Shown here: one piece after another, positions 52,764 to 61,375 of the stretch
Position numbering within the stretch: the stretch's first letter is position 1
Layout of the letters: every line of letters starts with the position of its first letter
NCBI RefSeq assembly: GCF_022478115.1
Contig: NZ_JAKGSC010000003.1
Span: 186,001-250,000, forward strand
Reading direction: 5' to 3'
Origin: Tenacibaculum aquimarinum
GTDB taxonomy: Bacteria > Bacteroidota > Bacteroidia > Flavobacteriales > Flavobacteriaceae
DNA: 64,000 nucleotides
Translations under genes and position numbers: made by a program
The notes under the pieces: generated by a model
Seen by the model: the letters and a program-made list of their open reading frames with translations, nothing else
What the model was told of the DNA's origin: nothing
The model's database searches: none

Positions 52764-53783
52764 ATGATTATAGATTTAATTTCAGATACAGTAACAAGAC
52801 CTTCAAAAGGAATGTTAGATGCAATGATGCATGCTAAAGTTGGTGATGATGTCTTTAAAATGGATCCAACGGTAAATGAATTGCAAGATAAAGTAGCCAA
52901 ATTATTTGGAATGGAAGATGCGTTGTTTTTTCCTTCAGGTACAATGGCAAATCAAACTGCCATAAAATTACATACGCAACCTGGAGATAGAATGTTTTGT
53001 GATAAATGGGCACACGTTTATAATTATGAAGGAGGTGGAGCAGCGTTTAATGCAGGTGTTACATCGCATTTAATTGATGGAAATAGAGGAATGTTTACTG
53101 CTGAGCAATTAATTTCAGCTGTTTCAGGAAGAGCAGATATTCATGTTCCTTATAATAAATTAGTTTGTATAGAAAATACAACAAATAAAGGTGGTGGGGC
53201 TTGTTGGGATTTTACTGAATTAGAAAAAATTCAAAAAATAGCTAAAGAAAACAACTTAGCTTTTCATTTAGATGGAGCACGTTTATTTAATGCGTTGGTT
53301 GCTAAAGACGAAACTCCAGAGCAATATGGTAAGTTGTTTGATACCATTTCTATTTGTTTATCAAAAGGTCTTGGCGCTCCAATTGGATCTATCTTATTAG
53401 GAACTAAAGAACATATAGCTAAAGCACTTAGAGTTAGAAAACTATTTGGAGGTGCAATGCGACAAGCTGGTTTTTTAGCTGCTGCTGCAATTTATGCGTT
53501 AGATAATAATGTAAAACGTTTAGCAGAAGATCATAAAAAAGCAAAAGAAATAGGAGCCGTTTTAGAATCTGTTTCCTATGTAACAAAAGTAGAATCTATA
53601 GAGACTAATATTGTTATCTTTTACGTAGATGATAAAATTGGTGCAGATAATTTTATTCAAAAAATGAAAGACAAAAATATTTTATTAACCCCAATGGGTG
53701 AAGGTAAAATAAGAATTGTAACGCATTTAGATTATACAAATCTTATGCATGAAAAATTATTGAAATCGATCAAAGAGTTTTAA
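52764..53783 (+). CDS. ltaE: GntG-family PLP-dependent aldolase (threonine aldolase type)
   Basis: Cleaves beta-hydroxy amino acids such as L-threonine/allo-threonine to glycine and an aldehyde. The 339 residues show ISDTVTRPS at the N-terminus, GDDVFKMDPTVNELQ, AFHLDGARLFNAL and SICLSKGLGAPIGS with the PLP lysine near residue 206. Length is usual. Its TAA overlaps the convergent barrel gene's stop by 4 bp. Confidence 0.92.
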   Translation: MIIDLISDTVTRPSKGMLDAMMHAKVGDDVFKMDPTVNELQDKVAKLFGMEDALFFPSGTMANQTAIKLHTQPGDRMFCDKWAHVYNYEGGGAAFNAGVTSHLIDGNRGMFTAEQLISAVSGRADIHVPYNKLVCIENTTNKGGGACWDFTELEKIQKIAKENNLAFHLDGARLFNALVAKDETPEQYGKLFDTISICLSKGLGAPIGSILLGTKEHIAKALRVRKLFGGAMRQAGFLAAAAIYALDNNVKRLAEDHKKAKEIGAVLESVSYVTKVESIETNIVIFYVDDKIGADNFIQKMKDKNILLTPMGEGKIRIVTHLDYTNLMHEKLLKSIKEF

Positions 53784-54268
53784 AATAAAACCCTAATAAA
53801 AGGTGTAAATCCATTAGCATTTACACTTTTTGTTTCATCATATAAAAGATCATACTGAATACCAAAAGTAACTTTACCGGTAATGTAAGCTGCTCCAATG
53901 TTTAACGATGGGTAACTATAAGTATCATTTGCAGTTCCAAAACTTCTATCAACATAAGATTGCATTAATTCAGCAGAAAATTCAATTTGGCGAATTGGTC
54001 TATACAAAGTAAGTACACTTGCAGAATAAACGTTAGCATTAAAGTCTCCTCTTTTGTTATATAAATAGCCTAGTGTAGCCCCAACTGAAAATTCTTCGTT
54101 AAAGTCGTAAACTGCAGTTGGAGAAACAGAAATAGAAGTATTGTTACTTCCAAAACTAAATCCAAATCCACCTCCAAAGCGCACTTTACTTAAAAATGAA
54201 TCCTCATTTGATTGAGAAAATATTGAAATTGAGAACGTTAATAAACAGAATGTAAGTAATTTTTTCAT
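53780..54268 (-). CDS. outer-membrane beta-barrel protein
   Basis: A 162-residue exported protein: signal peptide (MKKLLTFCLLTFSISIFSQ), then alternating amphipathic strands (GFGFSFGSNN, VGATLGYLY, EFSAELMQSYV, LNIGAAYITGKVTFGIQYDLLY) and a C-terminal TPFIRVLF ending in Phe, as in barrel proteins. It is too short for a large porin and probably has eight strands. Last of the leftward sigma / membrane protein / barrel group, 9 bp after the membrane protein. Confidence 0.82.
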   Translation of the reverse strand: MKKLLTFCLLTFSISIFSQSNEDSFLSKVRFGGGFGFSFGSNNTSISVSPTAVYDFNEEFSVGATLGYLYNKRGDFNANVYSASVLTLYRPIRQIEFSAELMQSYVDRSFGTANDTYSYPSLNIGAAYITGKVTFGIQYDLLYDETKSVNANGFTPFIRVLF

Positions 54269-54277
54269 GAATTAAAT

Positions 54278-54892
54278 TTAATTTAATTCAGCTAATTTAG
54301 ATAATTCTTTATAATTACGGTTTAATTTACGTAATAAAATTCCGTAGAGTAATTGGTAAAGGCCATACATTAATCCTAAGAAAAAACCAGTAACAAGTAT
54401 TGATGCTCCGATAGTTACCCACATTTGCGTGGTTGTTAAAGTGTCAATTTTAAAATTAATTTCAGCTGATACTAAAATGATAATAGAAATAGCCGCAAAT
54501 ATTAAGTTCACTATTACATAGTTTCTTACAGTTTTTCTGGTTTTTAATATTTTTTGCATTAATACTTTTGTAGAATCTACAACAGATATAGCTTTATAAT
54601 TTAAATAAAACTTTACTAGAAAATAAAGTATTATTAAAAAGCTAAAAATATTAATTAACTTATAAAAACCAGGAATACCTATTTTTTTATACTCCTTAAG
54701 AACATTTGTATCATCAAAAAGTAAACTAAAGGACGCTAATAGAATAAATTCTAAGACACCAATAATAAAAATCCATTTTACAATAGATGATGAACGCGAA
54801 TGCGCCATTTTGTAAATATCAATTTTAGAAACCTTTTCTGTTTCTTCGGGTTGATTATCCCAAGCTTTTTTATAATTATCTAATACATCCAT
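54278..54892 (-). CDS. membrane protein downstream of an ECF sigma factor, possible regulator
   Basis: A 204-residue protein with a short soluble N-terminus (about 1-37, MDVLDNYKKAWDNQPEETEKV) and four hydrophobic segments near 38-60, 80-97, 122-145 and 158-185. No family is recognised. Its place 2 bp after an ECF sigma gene and its cytoplasmic N-terminus suggest an anti-sigma role, as is common for such pairs, but no anti-sigma domain is seen, so this is inference. Confidence 0.7.
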   Translation of the reverse strand: MDVLDNYKKAWDNQPEETEKVSKIDIYKMAHSRSSSIVKWIFIIGVLEFILLASFSLLFDDTNVLKEYKKIGIPGFYKLINIFSFLIILYFLVKFYLNYKAISVVDSTKVLMQKILKTRKTVRNYVIVNLIFAAISIIILVSAEINFKIDTLTTTQMWVTIGASILVTGFFLGLMYGLYQLLYGILLRKLNRNYKELSKLAELN

Positions 54893-54894
54893 AA

Positions 54895-55389
54895 TTATGG
54901 GTTTAGTATTTTTTTCAACTTATCTTTTGCTCTGTTCATTTTAACTCGAGCGTTTACCTCAGAAATACCTAGTGTTACAGCTATTTCTTTGTAAGGTTTG
55001 TCCTCCAAATACAAGAAAATTAATGCTTTATCTATATCTCCCATTTTTCTAATGGCTGCATATAAAGACTTTAATTGTAATTCTTGTGTGTCATCGTAAT
55101 CCTCACCTTTTATTTTATACGCAAAATCTTCAATGTCTTGCGTTTTTATTCTTCTTGTTGATTTTCGATACAACGAAATAGCTGTATTTAAAGCAACTCT
55201 ATACATCCAAGTGCTAAACTTCGCTTCGCCACGAAACTTGGAGTAGTTTTTCCAAAGTTGAATGGTTATCTCTTGAAACAAATCGTTATGCGCGTGTTGG
55301 TTTGTCGTGTAAATTCTACAAACCTTATGCACAATATTCTGATTTTGTTCAAAGTCGGCTAAAAATTTTTGCTCTTGTTCGCTTTGCAC
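54895..55389 (-). CDS. ECF-type RNA polymerase sigma factor
   Basis: Directs RNA polymerase to a small regulon. The 164 residues hold region 2 (HNDLFQEITIQLWKNYSKFRGEAKFSTWMYRVALNTAI) and region 4 (LIFLYLEDKPYKEIAVTLGISEVNARVKMNRAKDKLKK) without region 3, the ECF architecture. First gene of a leftward operon with a membrane protein and a barrel protein, and divergent from the LytTR operon across a shared 182-bp region. Confidence 0.94.
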   Translation of the reverse strand: MQSEQEQKFLADFEQNQNIVHKVCRIYTTNQHAHNDLFQEITIQLWKNYSKFRGEAKFSTWMYRVALNTAISLYRKSTRRIKTQDIEDFAYKIKGEDYDDTQELQLKSLYAAIRKMGDIDKALIFLYLEDKPYKEIAVTLGISEVNARVKMNRAKDKLKKILNP

Positions 55390-55450
55390 TTAGTTAGTTT
55401 AGTTGATTATAGATAAGATGCTCAAAAGTAGAAATTGTTACACTTAAATT

Positions 55451-55501
55451 GAAGTTTATTTTAAAATAAATACAATTCAGCATAAAATATGTACAGTTCG
55501 G
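55451..55501 (+). promoter_or_regulatory. three LytTR half-sites at 21-bp period
   Basis: GAAGTTTAT (55451), ACAATTCAG (55472) and ACAGTTCGG (55493) match the LytTR half-site [TA][AC][CA]GTTN[AG][TG] at 8, 8 and 9 of 9 positions, with starts exactly 21 bp apart. They lie about 47-97 bp before the likely start of the operon that encodes a LytTR regulator. Confidence 0.72.
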
Positions 55502-55534
55502 TAGTTTTAAATTTAAAAAAGCTGAGTTCTATTG

Positions 55535-55542
55535 CATATTTG
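55535..55542 (+). promoter_or_regulatory. -7 box candidate of the LytTR operon
   Basis: CATATTTG (one mismatch to TANNTTTG), 29 bp before the DUF2141 gene and 33 bp after the last LytTR half-site. Confidence 0.42.
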
Positions 55543-55571
55543 TACCATAATTAACCATTAAAACAAAAATT

Positions 55572-55985
55572 ATGAAAACAATTGTAACTATCGCAACATT
55601 AGCTTTATTATTTGTATTTAATACTTTAGAAGCTCAAAACAAAACAATAACAGTGTCTATAGAAAATGTAACTTCTGATGAAGGTAAAGTAGGTTTTGCT
55701 TTATATACTAAAGATAATTTTATGGGGAAACCTGTTCAAGGTACTGAAGGGAAAATTAAAGATGGTAAAACGTCTGTAGTTTTTGAAAATGTTACTCCAG
55801 GAGAATATGCAATTATTTGTTACCATGATAAAAACAACAATAATAAATTAGATTTTGCAGCAAACAGAATGCCTTTAGAAGATTTTGGAGCATCAAATAA
55901 CAATATGTCTTTTGGACCACCACAATTTGAAGATGCAAAGTTTGCTGTTTCTGATAAAAATGTATCTTTAGAAATCAAATTTTAA
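55572..55985 (+). CDS. exported DUF2141 protein
   Basis: A 137-residue protein with signal peptide (MKTIVTIATLALLFVFNTLEAQ). The mature part is a compact beta fold with KVGFALYTKDNFMG, TPGEYAIICYHDKNNNNKLDF and DFGASNN, the DUF2141 signature. Function unknown. It is first in the operon that continues with the kinase 24 bp downstream, so it may be the output or the sensed partner of that system. Confidence 0.88.
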   Translation: MKTIVTIATLALLFVFNTLEAQNKTITVSIENVTSDEGKVGFALYTKDNFMGKPVQGTEGKIKDGKTSVVFENVTPGEYAIICYHDKNNNNKLDFAANRMPLEDFGASNNNMSFGPPQFEDAKFAVSDKNVSLEIKF

Positions 55986-56009
55986 TAATTTCTGTAAATA
56001 AAAAAACGA

Positions 56010-57365
56010 ATGAAATCAACTGTTTCAAATTCATTTAAAAGTTTAAAAAGTGACGTTTGGGTTTGTTTAAAACTTACAATCGCATTTGGAATCCTTTTCA
56101 TAATAATAAATCAAAAGTTTACTTTAAAAGGAGCAGGTTATACGTTTTTAATTTCTGCAATGTATTCTTTTACTTTAGGCTTAGGTAACGGAATAGTTAA
56201 CGATTACTTAAATACAAAATGGAATTGGGTTACAGAAACAAATCAAAGAGTTTGGTCTGGAGTTATAGCAACCGTAATTTATACAGTTGTAGCTGTTTTG
56301 TTAATACATTATGTGCAATATATATTAATGTTTGGGTACGATCCTGCTAACTTTTTTAAAGGATATTTAATTTGGGTACATCTTTTTGCAATTATTATTT
56401 CATTAGGAATCGCTGCTTTTTTTCATGCAAAAGGTTTTATGGTAAACTGGAAAGCTGCCATGACACAAGAAAATACACAACAACAATTTGTAGCTAAAAC
56501 AGAAACAGCAAAATTTGAAACATTAAAAAATCAATTAGATCCACATTTTTTATTCAACAGTTTAAATGTTTTAACTTCTTTAATTGGTGAAAATCCTGCG
56601 CAAGCAGAAAAATTTACCACAAAACTATCTAAAGTTTACAGGTATGTTTTAGAGCAGAGAAATAAAGATTTAACGCCTTTGGCGGAAGAATTAAAGTTTG
56701 CAAAAGCTTATATGGAACTATTATCAATGCGATTTGAAGATGCAGTAGAGTTTAATATTCCTTCAGAAGTTAGTAGTGATAGTTTAAAAATTGTGCCATT
56801 ATCATTACAATTGTTATTAGAAAATGCAGTGAAGCATAATGTAGTTTCTTCTGTAAAACCTTTAAAGATTTCAATAACAGAAGAAAATGGATTTTTAAAG
56901 GTTACCAATAATGTTAATCCGAAGGAAGCAATTGGTAAAAGCACAAAAGTAGGTTTGCAAAATATTGCAGATCGCTATGGATTAATAACTGATAGATCGG
57001 TAGAAATAACAAATAATAAAAGAATATTTACGGTAAGTTTACCCTTACTAACACAAATAAATAGCATTATGAGAACCTCAGAAGATTACGAAAATAGTAA
57101 ATATGTACGCGCCGTAGAACGTGTAGAAAAAATGAAAGAATTTTATCAAAATTTGGTAACGTATTTAGTAATGGTACCAGTTTTTATATACATTAACTTA
57201 CGTTTTGTACCACAATTTCATTGGTTTTGGTTTCCAATTTTTGGATGGGGAATAGGAGTTTTATTCCACGGATTAGAAGCTCACAACTATAGCGTTTTTA
57301 TGGGTAAAGATTGGGAAAGTAAAAAGATAAAAGAACTAATGGACAACGATAAAAATAACTATTAA
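56010..57365 (+). CDS. LytS/YehU-type sensor histidine kinase with C-terminal 2TM domain
   Basis: Membrane sensor kinase of 451 residues. Four membrane helices occupy about 16-142. The cytoplasmic His_kinase domain has the phosphoacceptor His179 in QLDPHFLFNSLNVL and an ATPase part with LLLENAVKHNVV and VGLQNIADRYG. Unusually, the kinase is followed by a 2TM domain (about 363-446: YVRAVERVEKMKEFYQNL, two helices, then GKDWESKKIKELMD). The same module occurs as three free proteins downstream, and a LytTR regulator ends the operon. The signal sensed is unknown. Confidence 0.92.
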   Translation: MKSTVSNSFKSLKSDVWVCLKLTIAFGILFIIINQKFTLKGAGYTFLISAMYSFTLGLGNGIVNDYLNTKWNWVTETNQRVWSGVIATVIYTVVAVLLIHYVQYILMFGYDPANFFKGYLIWVHLFAIIISLGIAAFFHAKGFMVNWKAAMTQENTQQQFVAKTETAKFETLKNQLDPHFLFNSLNVLTSLIGENPAQAEKFTTKLSKVYRYVLEQRNKDLTPLAEELKFAKAYMELLSMRFEDAVEFNIPSEVSSDSLKIVPLSLQLLLENAVKHNVVSSVKPLKISITEENGFLKVTNNVNPKEAIGKSTKVGLQNIADRYGLITDRSVEITNNKRIFTVSLPLLTQINSIMRTSEDYENSKYVRAVERVEKMKEFYQNLVTYLVMVPVFIYINLRFVPQFHWFWFPIFGWGIGVLFHGLEAHNYSVFMGKDWESKKIKELMDNDKNNY

Positions 57366-57366
57366 G

Positions 57367-57660
57367 ATGAGCGCTAATTTAAAAAAAGAAGAAAGCTACT
57401 TAAAAGCTAAAAAGAAGGTAAAAGACATAAAAGGATTTTATATTCATTTAACAGTCAATATAGTTTCAATTGCAATAATTGTAACCGTTAATTTATTGTT
57501 TTCTCCTGGTTATCATTGGTTTTGGTATGCTGTGTTTGGAATAACAATTGCCCAATTAATACATGCTGTAGTTGTATTTGGATTCCCAAATTATGGTTTT
57601 GATAAAAATTGGGAGGAGAAAAAAATAAAAGAATTAATGAATAACGATTTAAAAAAATAA
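57367..57660 (+). CDS. 2TM domain protein 1
   Basis: A 97-residue membrane protein of the 2TM family: amphipathic start AKKKVKDIKGFYIHL, two membrane helices (about 29-48 and 57-75), then FGFPNYGFDKNWEEKKIKELM. It starts one base after the kinase stop and is very similar in pattern to the C-terminal domain of that kinase and to the next two genes. Function unknown; likely interacts with the kinase through the shared module (inference). Confidence 0.88.
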   Translation: MSANLKKEESYLKAKKKVKDIKGFYIHLTVNIVSIAIIVTVNLLFSPGYHWFWYAVFGITIAQLIHAVVVFGFPNYGFDKNWEEKKIKELMNNDLKK

Positions 57661-57664
57661 TAAG

Positions 57665-58009
57665 ATGGAATCAAATTATTTAGAAGAACAACGCTATATA
57701 AAAGCAAAGAAACGTGTAGATAATATTAAAGGATTTTACATTCATTTATTAGTTTATGTATTGGTAAATATATTTATAACAGGTGTAATCATTTTCGGAT
57801 TAACGCATGATGAAGATTTAACTTTTACCGAAGCAATAACGCATCCTGGAGCTTATATGACTTGGTTAGGTTGGGGAATTGGAGTGTTTTTTCATTGGTT
57901 AGGAGTTTTTGGATTTCCTTCAGTAATCTCTAAAGATTGGGAAGAAAGAAAAATCAAAGAATTAATGGGAGAAGACGAAGAAAAATCGAATAAATACTTA
58001 AAGAAATAA
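57665..58009 (+). CDS. 2TM domain protein 2
   Basis: A 114-residue 2TM protein: AKKRVDNIKGFYIHLLVYVLVNI opens helix 1; an extracytoplasmic loop GLTHDEDLTFTEAITHPGAY is longer than in its neighbour; helix 2 (GWGIGVFFHWLGVFGFP) leads to SKDWEERKIKELMGEDEE. It lies 4 bp after protein 1. Function unknown. Confidence 0.87.
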   Translation: MESNYLEEQRYIKAKKRVDNIKGFYIHLLVYVLVNIFITGVIIFGLTHDEDLTFTEAITHPGAYMTWLGWGIGVFFHWLGVFGFPSVISKDWEERKIKELMGEDEEKSNKYLKK

Positions 58010-58010
58010 G

Positions 58011-58331
58011 ATGAGGGAAATAGATAATAGAAACGATAGTCAAAAGTATATTCGTGCTAAAAAACGAATAGAAGACATTAAAAGCTTTTATAAACACCTT
58101 TCTTTTTATTTAATAATAAACCTGTTTTTTATAATTAGAAGAATTTATAAAGACATACAATATGGCGATTCTGTTTTTGAAGCGCTAACCGATTTAGACA
58201 ATTATCGATTCTTTTTTTGGTGGGGAATTGTCTTAATTTTTCATGCCGTTGGAACCTTCGGAATTCCAAATTTATTTAGCAAAGAGTGGGAAGAGCGAAA
58301 AATTAAAGAATATATGAACAACAATCGTTAA
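58011..58331 (+). CDS. 2TM domain protein 3
   Basis: A 106-residue 2TM protein with AKKRIEDIKSFYKHLSFYLIINLF, a loop with DSVFEALTDLDNYR, helix 2 FFWWGIVLIFHAVGTFGIP and the closing FSKEWEERKIKEYM. It follows protein 2 by one base and precedes the response regulator by 34 bp. Function unknown. Confidence 0.87.
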   Translation: MREIDNRNDSQKYIRAKKRIEDIKSFYKHLSFYLIINLFFIIRRIYKDIQYGDSVFEALTDLDNYRFFFWWGIVLIFHAVGTFGIPNLFSKEWEERKIKEYMNNNR

Positions 58332-58365
58332 ATTTGAACAGTAAATTTTTATAGTATTTTAAAAG

Positions 58366-59121
58366 ATGAAAATAATTATTATTGAAGACGAAAAACCTGC
58401 TGCAAGAAGACTTGGAAGAATGTTAGCGGAACTTAACTTAGAAGCACAACAAATGTTACATTCTGTTGAAGAATCTATCAATTGGTTTCAAAATAACGAA
58501 CATCCAGATTTAATATTTTTAGACATTCAGCTTTCAGACGGATTGTCATTTGAGATTTTTGAAGAAGTAGAAGTGAAGTCGGCAATAATATTTACAACAG
58601 CCTATGATGAATATGCATTAAAGGCTTTTAAACTTAATTCAATTGATTATTTATTAAAACCTATTGATGAAGATGAATTAAAAATTGCAGTTGATAAGTT
58701 TAAAGAAAACCAGCCAAAACAAACCAATTTACAAGTTAATATAGATGATATTAGAAAATTGTTAGTAAATCCGGTTGATAGAAAATTCAAAAAACGATTT
58801 ACTATAAAAGTTGGTCAACATCTTAAAATTATTCCAACTGATGAAATTGAAAGTTTTTATTCAGAAAATAAAGCAACCTATATTCATACTTCAACTAACA
58901 GAAATTATTTGATTGATAACTCTTTAGAACATTGGCAAGAAGAACTAAATCCAGGTCAGTTTTTTAGAGTAAATAGAACTTTTATTGTGAATATAAATGC
59001 GATAAAAGATATTGTTTCTTATACAAACTCACGTTTACAAATAAAGTTAAATTCTTATAATGAATCTGAAATTATTGTAAGTAGAGAACGTGTAAAAGAC
59101 TTTAAAAATTGGATTGATTAG
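58366..59121 (+). CDS. LytTR family response regulator
   Basis: DNA-binding regulator of 251 residues. The receiver domain (about 1-118) has the acidic pair in IIEDEKPAA and phosphoacceptor Asp53 (LIFLDIQLSDG), with the switch residues TTAYDEYALKAF and Lys in LLKPIDE. The LytTR domain (about 145-250) has KVGQHLKIIPTDEIESFYSENKATYIH and RVNRTFIVNINAIKDI. As the last gene after the LytS-type kinase it is the expected partner, and tandem LytTR half-sites lie before its operon. Confidence 0.94.
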   Translation: MKIIIIEDEKPAARRLGRMLAELNLEAQQMLHSVEESINWFQNNEHPDLIFLDIQLSDGLSFEIFEEVEVKSAIIFTTAYDEYALKAFKLNSIDYLLKPIDEDELKIAVDKFKENQPKQTNLQVNIDDIRKLLVNPVDRKFKKRFTIKVGQHLKIIPTDEIESFYSENKATYIHTSTNRNYLIDNSLEHWQEELNPGQFFRVNRTFIVNINAIKDIVSYTNSRLQIKLNSYNESEIIVSRERVKDFKNWID

Positions 59122-60110
59122 TTTTTTGCCTTTATAAAATCAGAAATTAAATAACTAATAAACTTACCAACTTGACCGCTAGCAGTGCTGTTTTCCATAA
59201 TTGCAGGCGCTCCTTCACAAATATGTAAATAACTTGCATTACTGTTTTTGCTTAAAAAATGAACAAATCTACGAGTTTGTTGAGGTGAAAAACCACTTGG
59301 AGACATTGCGCTACTCGGAAAATTTTGAATACAGTCTAAATCTATTTCAATTCCAAAATATTTATCATTTATAAAATTTTCAGCGCGTTCTAATTCACTT
59401 TCAAATGAAGTAGATTTATAGATTTCTAGCGCTTCGTATAAATTATAATCAATTAATGTGTTTTTATGAATAGCATCAAAAATATATTGAGGAGTATAGT
59501 TTTCGTGCAGTCCAAACATAAAATATTTGTGTACAAATTTTTGATCAATTGCATACGAAAAACCATTACCGCTATGGCGTTCTTCTAAAAGACGTAAGTC
59601 AGAATGTGCATCAAAATTAATTGCATTTATAGGTTGGTTTTTAGCTTCAGATAATCCTTTTAAGTTTCCAAAAGCATTGTTGTGTCCACCGCCAATTATA
59701 ATAGGAATTTTACCTGAACGAACAATTTTTTTCACAATATCAGATAGTTGTTCATCTATTTTCTTGACTAATAGATCTCCTTTTTTTCTCTCATTTTTAT
59801 CAAAATTAGTAACAGCGTCGCTATAATTTAAATACCCTAAAACAAGAATATCATCACCTTTAATAAATTGATTTTGTTGAATATTTAAAAAGGATTTTAA
59901 AGCAGGAATAAAAGCAGATTGTGCGCCACCATTTCCGTAATTCATTTTTACGCCAATATCTTCAGGAACTCCAATAATTACAAATTTTGCTGAAGAATTT
60001 TTAAGGTTTTCAACAGAAGAAATTGTTTGTACAACTTCACCTAGTTTAGTTTCTCCATTTCTTGGATTCACAAAATTATCAATGTCTTTTTGAGAAAATA
60101 AGTCTAACAT
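59118..60110 (-). CDS. hutG: formimidoylglutamase
   Basis: Arginase-family enzyme that hydrolyses N-formimidoyl-glutamate in histidine breakdown. The 330 residues have the metal motifs GGGHNNAFG, NFDAHSDLR and FGIEIDLDCI. Hut assignment rests on the 2-bp distance to hutI; other ureohydrolases look alike. Its stop overlaps the LytTR regulator's stop by 4 bp. hutH and hutU are not in the window. Confidence 0.88.
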   Translation of the reverse strand: MLDLFSQKDIDNFVNPRNGETKLGEVVQTISSVENLKNSSAKFVIIGVPEDIGVKMNYGNGGAQSAFIPALKSFLNIQQNQFIKGDDILVLGYLNYSDAVTNFDKNERKKGDLLVKKIDEQLSDIVKKIVRSGKIPIIIGGGHNNAFGNLKGLSEAKNQPINAINFDAHSDLRLLEERHSGNGFSYAIDQKFVHKYFMFGLHENYTPQYIFDAIHKNTLIDYNLYEALEIYKSTSFESELERAENFINDKYFGIEIDLDCIQNFPSSAMSPSGFSPQQTRRFVHFLSKNSNASYLHICEGAPAIMENSTASGQVGKFISYLISDFIKAKN

Positions 60111-60112
60111 TT

Positions 60113-61345
60113 TTAAATTTGTTTTCCGTTAATAAAAACTGAATCAATTAAGTTACTTCCAAAAGAGTAAGGGATAAAACCGTAAGAAGGAATCTCTTTA
60201 GTAATTATGAAATTCGCTTTTTTGCCTTTTGTAATACTTCCCACTTCGTTGGAAACATTCATCGCATAAGCGCCATTAATTGTAGCAGCATTTATTGCTT
60301 CTTCTGGCGTCATTTTCATTTTTATACAAGCAGTTGCTACCACAAAGCTCATGTTTCCAGAAGGTGTAGAACCTGGATTATAATCTGTTGCCAAAGCAAT
60401 TGGTAAACCGTTATCAATAATATTTCTTGCAGGCGCGTAAGGAATACTTAAAAAGTAGGAGCAAGATGGCAATGCAACTGGCATTGTTGCTGTTCCTTTT
60501 AAAGCATTAATATCATCAGAATTCATTATTTCTAAATGATCTACAGACAATGCATTGTGTTTTACAGAAACTTGAACTCCGCCAATAGTTGTAAACTGAT
60601 TAACGTGTACTTTTGGTGTTAATCCGTATTTTTTTCCTGCGGATAAAATCTTGTCTGTATCTTCAACTGAAAAGTAACCCGTTTCACAAAAAGCATCAAT
60701 AAATTCAGCTAAATTTTCTTCGGCAATTTTAGGTAGCATTTCATCAATTATTAAATTGATATAACCTTCTTTGTTGTTTTTATATTCCGTTGGAAAAGCG
60801 TGTGCGCCTAAAAAAGTTGCTTTAATTGGTAAATTGTAATTATCTTTTAGTTTCTTAATTACACGTAACATTTTAAGTTCTGCTTCAACTGTTAATCCGT
60901 AACCTGATTTTATCTCAACAGCGCCGGTTCCTAAATGCATTATTTCTTCCAAACGTTTTGCAGATTGTTGGTATAAATCTTCAAAGGAAGTTTGCTGTAG
61001 TTTCTTAGCGGAGTTTACAATTCCGCCACCATTATTGGCAATTTGCTCATAAGTTAAACCATTAATTCTATCTACAAATTCTTGTTCTCGGTTTCCTGCG
61101 TAAACAATATGCGTATGAGAATCGCACCAAGTTGGTAAAATCATTTTACCTGTACAATCTATAGTTTTATCTGCTGAATTTGGAATGTTTTCCATAGCGC
61201 CAAAATCAATAATTTTATCATTTTCAATGAGTAAAAAAGCATTTTTTATAGTTGGTAAAATGCGCATTTCTTTACCAGAAACTTTTAAAACTGAAGTCTC
61301 TCTTACTTGAATGAGTTCTTTTATATTGGTAAAAAGTATTTTCAT
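60113..61345 (-). CDS. hutI: imidazolonepropionase
   Basis: Opens the imidazolone ring in histidine degradation to give formimidoyl-glutamate, the substrate of HutG next door. The 410 residues are an amidohydrolase with DSHTHIVYAGNREQEFVDRI (metal His pair), EIKSGYGL, and LATDYNPGSTPSGNM with the metal Asp. Length is standard. It begins the leftward hut pair, 30 bp after a small membrane protein gene that may share the transcript. Confidence 0.95.
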   Translation of the reverse strand: MKILFTNIKELIQVRETSVLKVSGKEMRILPTIKNAFLLIENDKIIDFGAMENIPNSADKTIDCTGKMILPTWCDSHTHIVYAGNREQEFVDRINGLTYEQIANNGGGIVNSAKKLQQTSFEDLYQQSAKRLEEIMHLGTGAVEIKSGYGLTVEAELKMLRVIKKLKDNYNLPIKATFLGAHAFPTEYKNNKEGYINLIIDEMLPKIAEENLAEFIDAFCETGYFSVEDTDKILSAGKKYGLTPKVHVNQFTTIGGVQVSVKHNALSVDHLEIMNSDDINALKGTATMPVALPSCSYFLSIPYAPARNIIDNGLPIALATDYNPGSTPSGNMSFVVATACIKMKMTPEEAINAATINGAYAMNVSNEVGSITKGKKANFIITKEIPSYGFIPYSFGSNLIDSVFINGKQI

Positions 61346-61375
61346 ATAGAAACAAATTTACATTAAAAACAGCAA

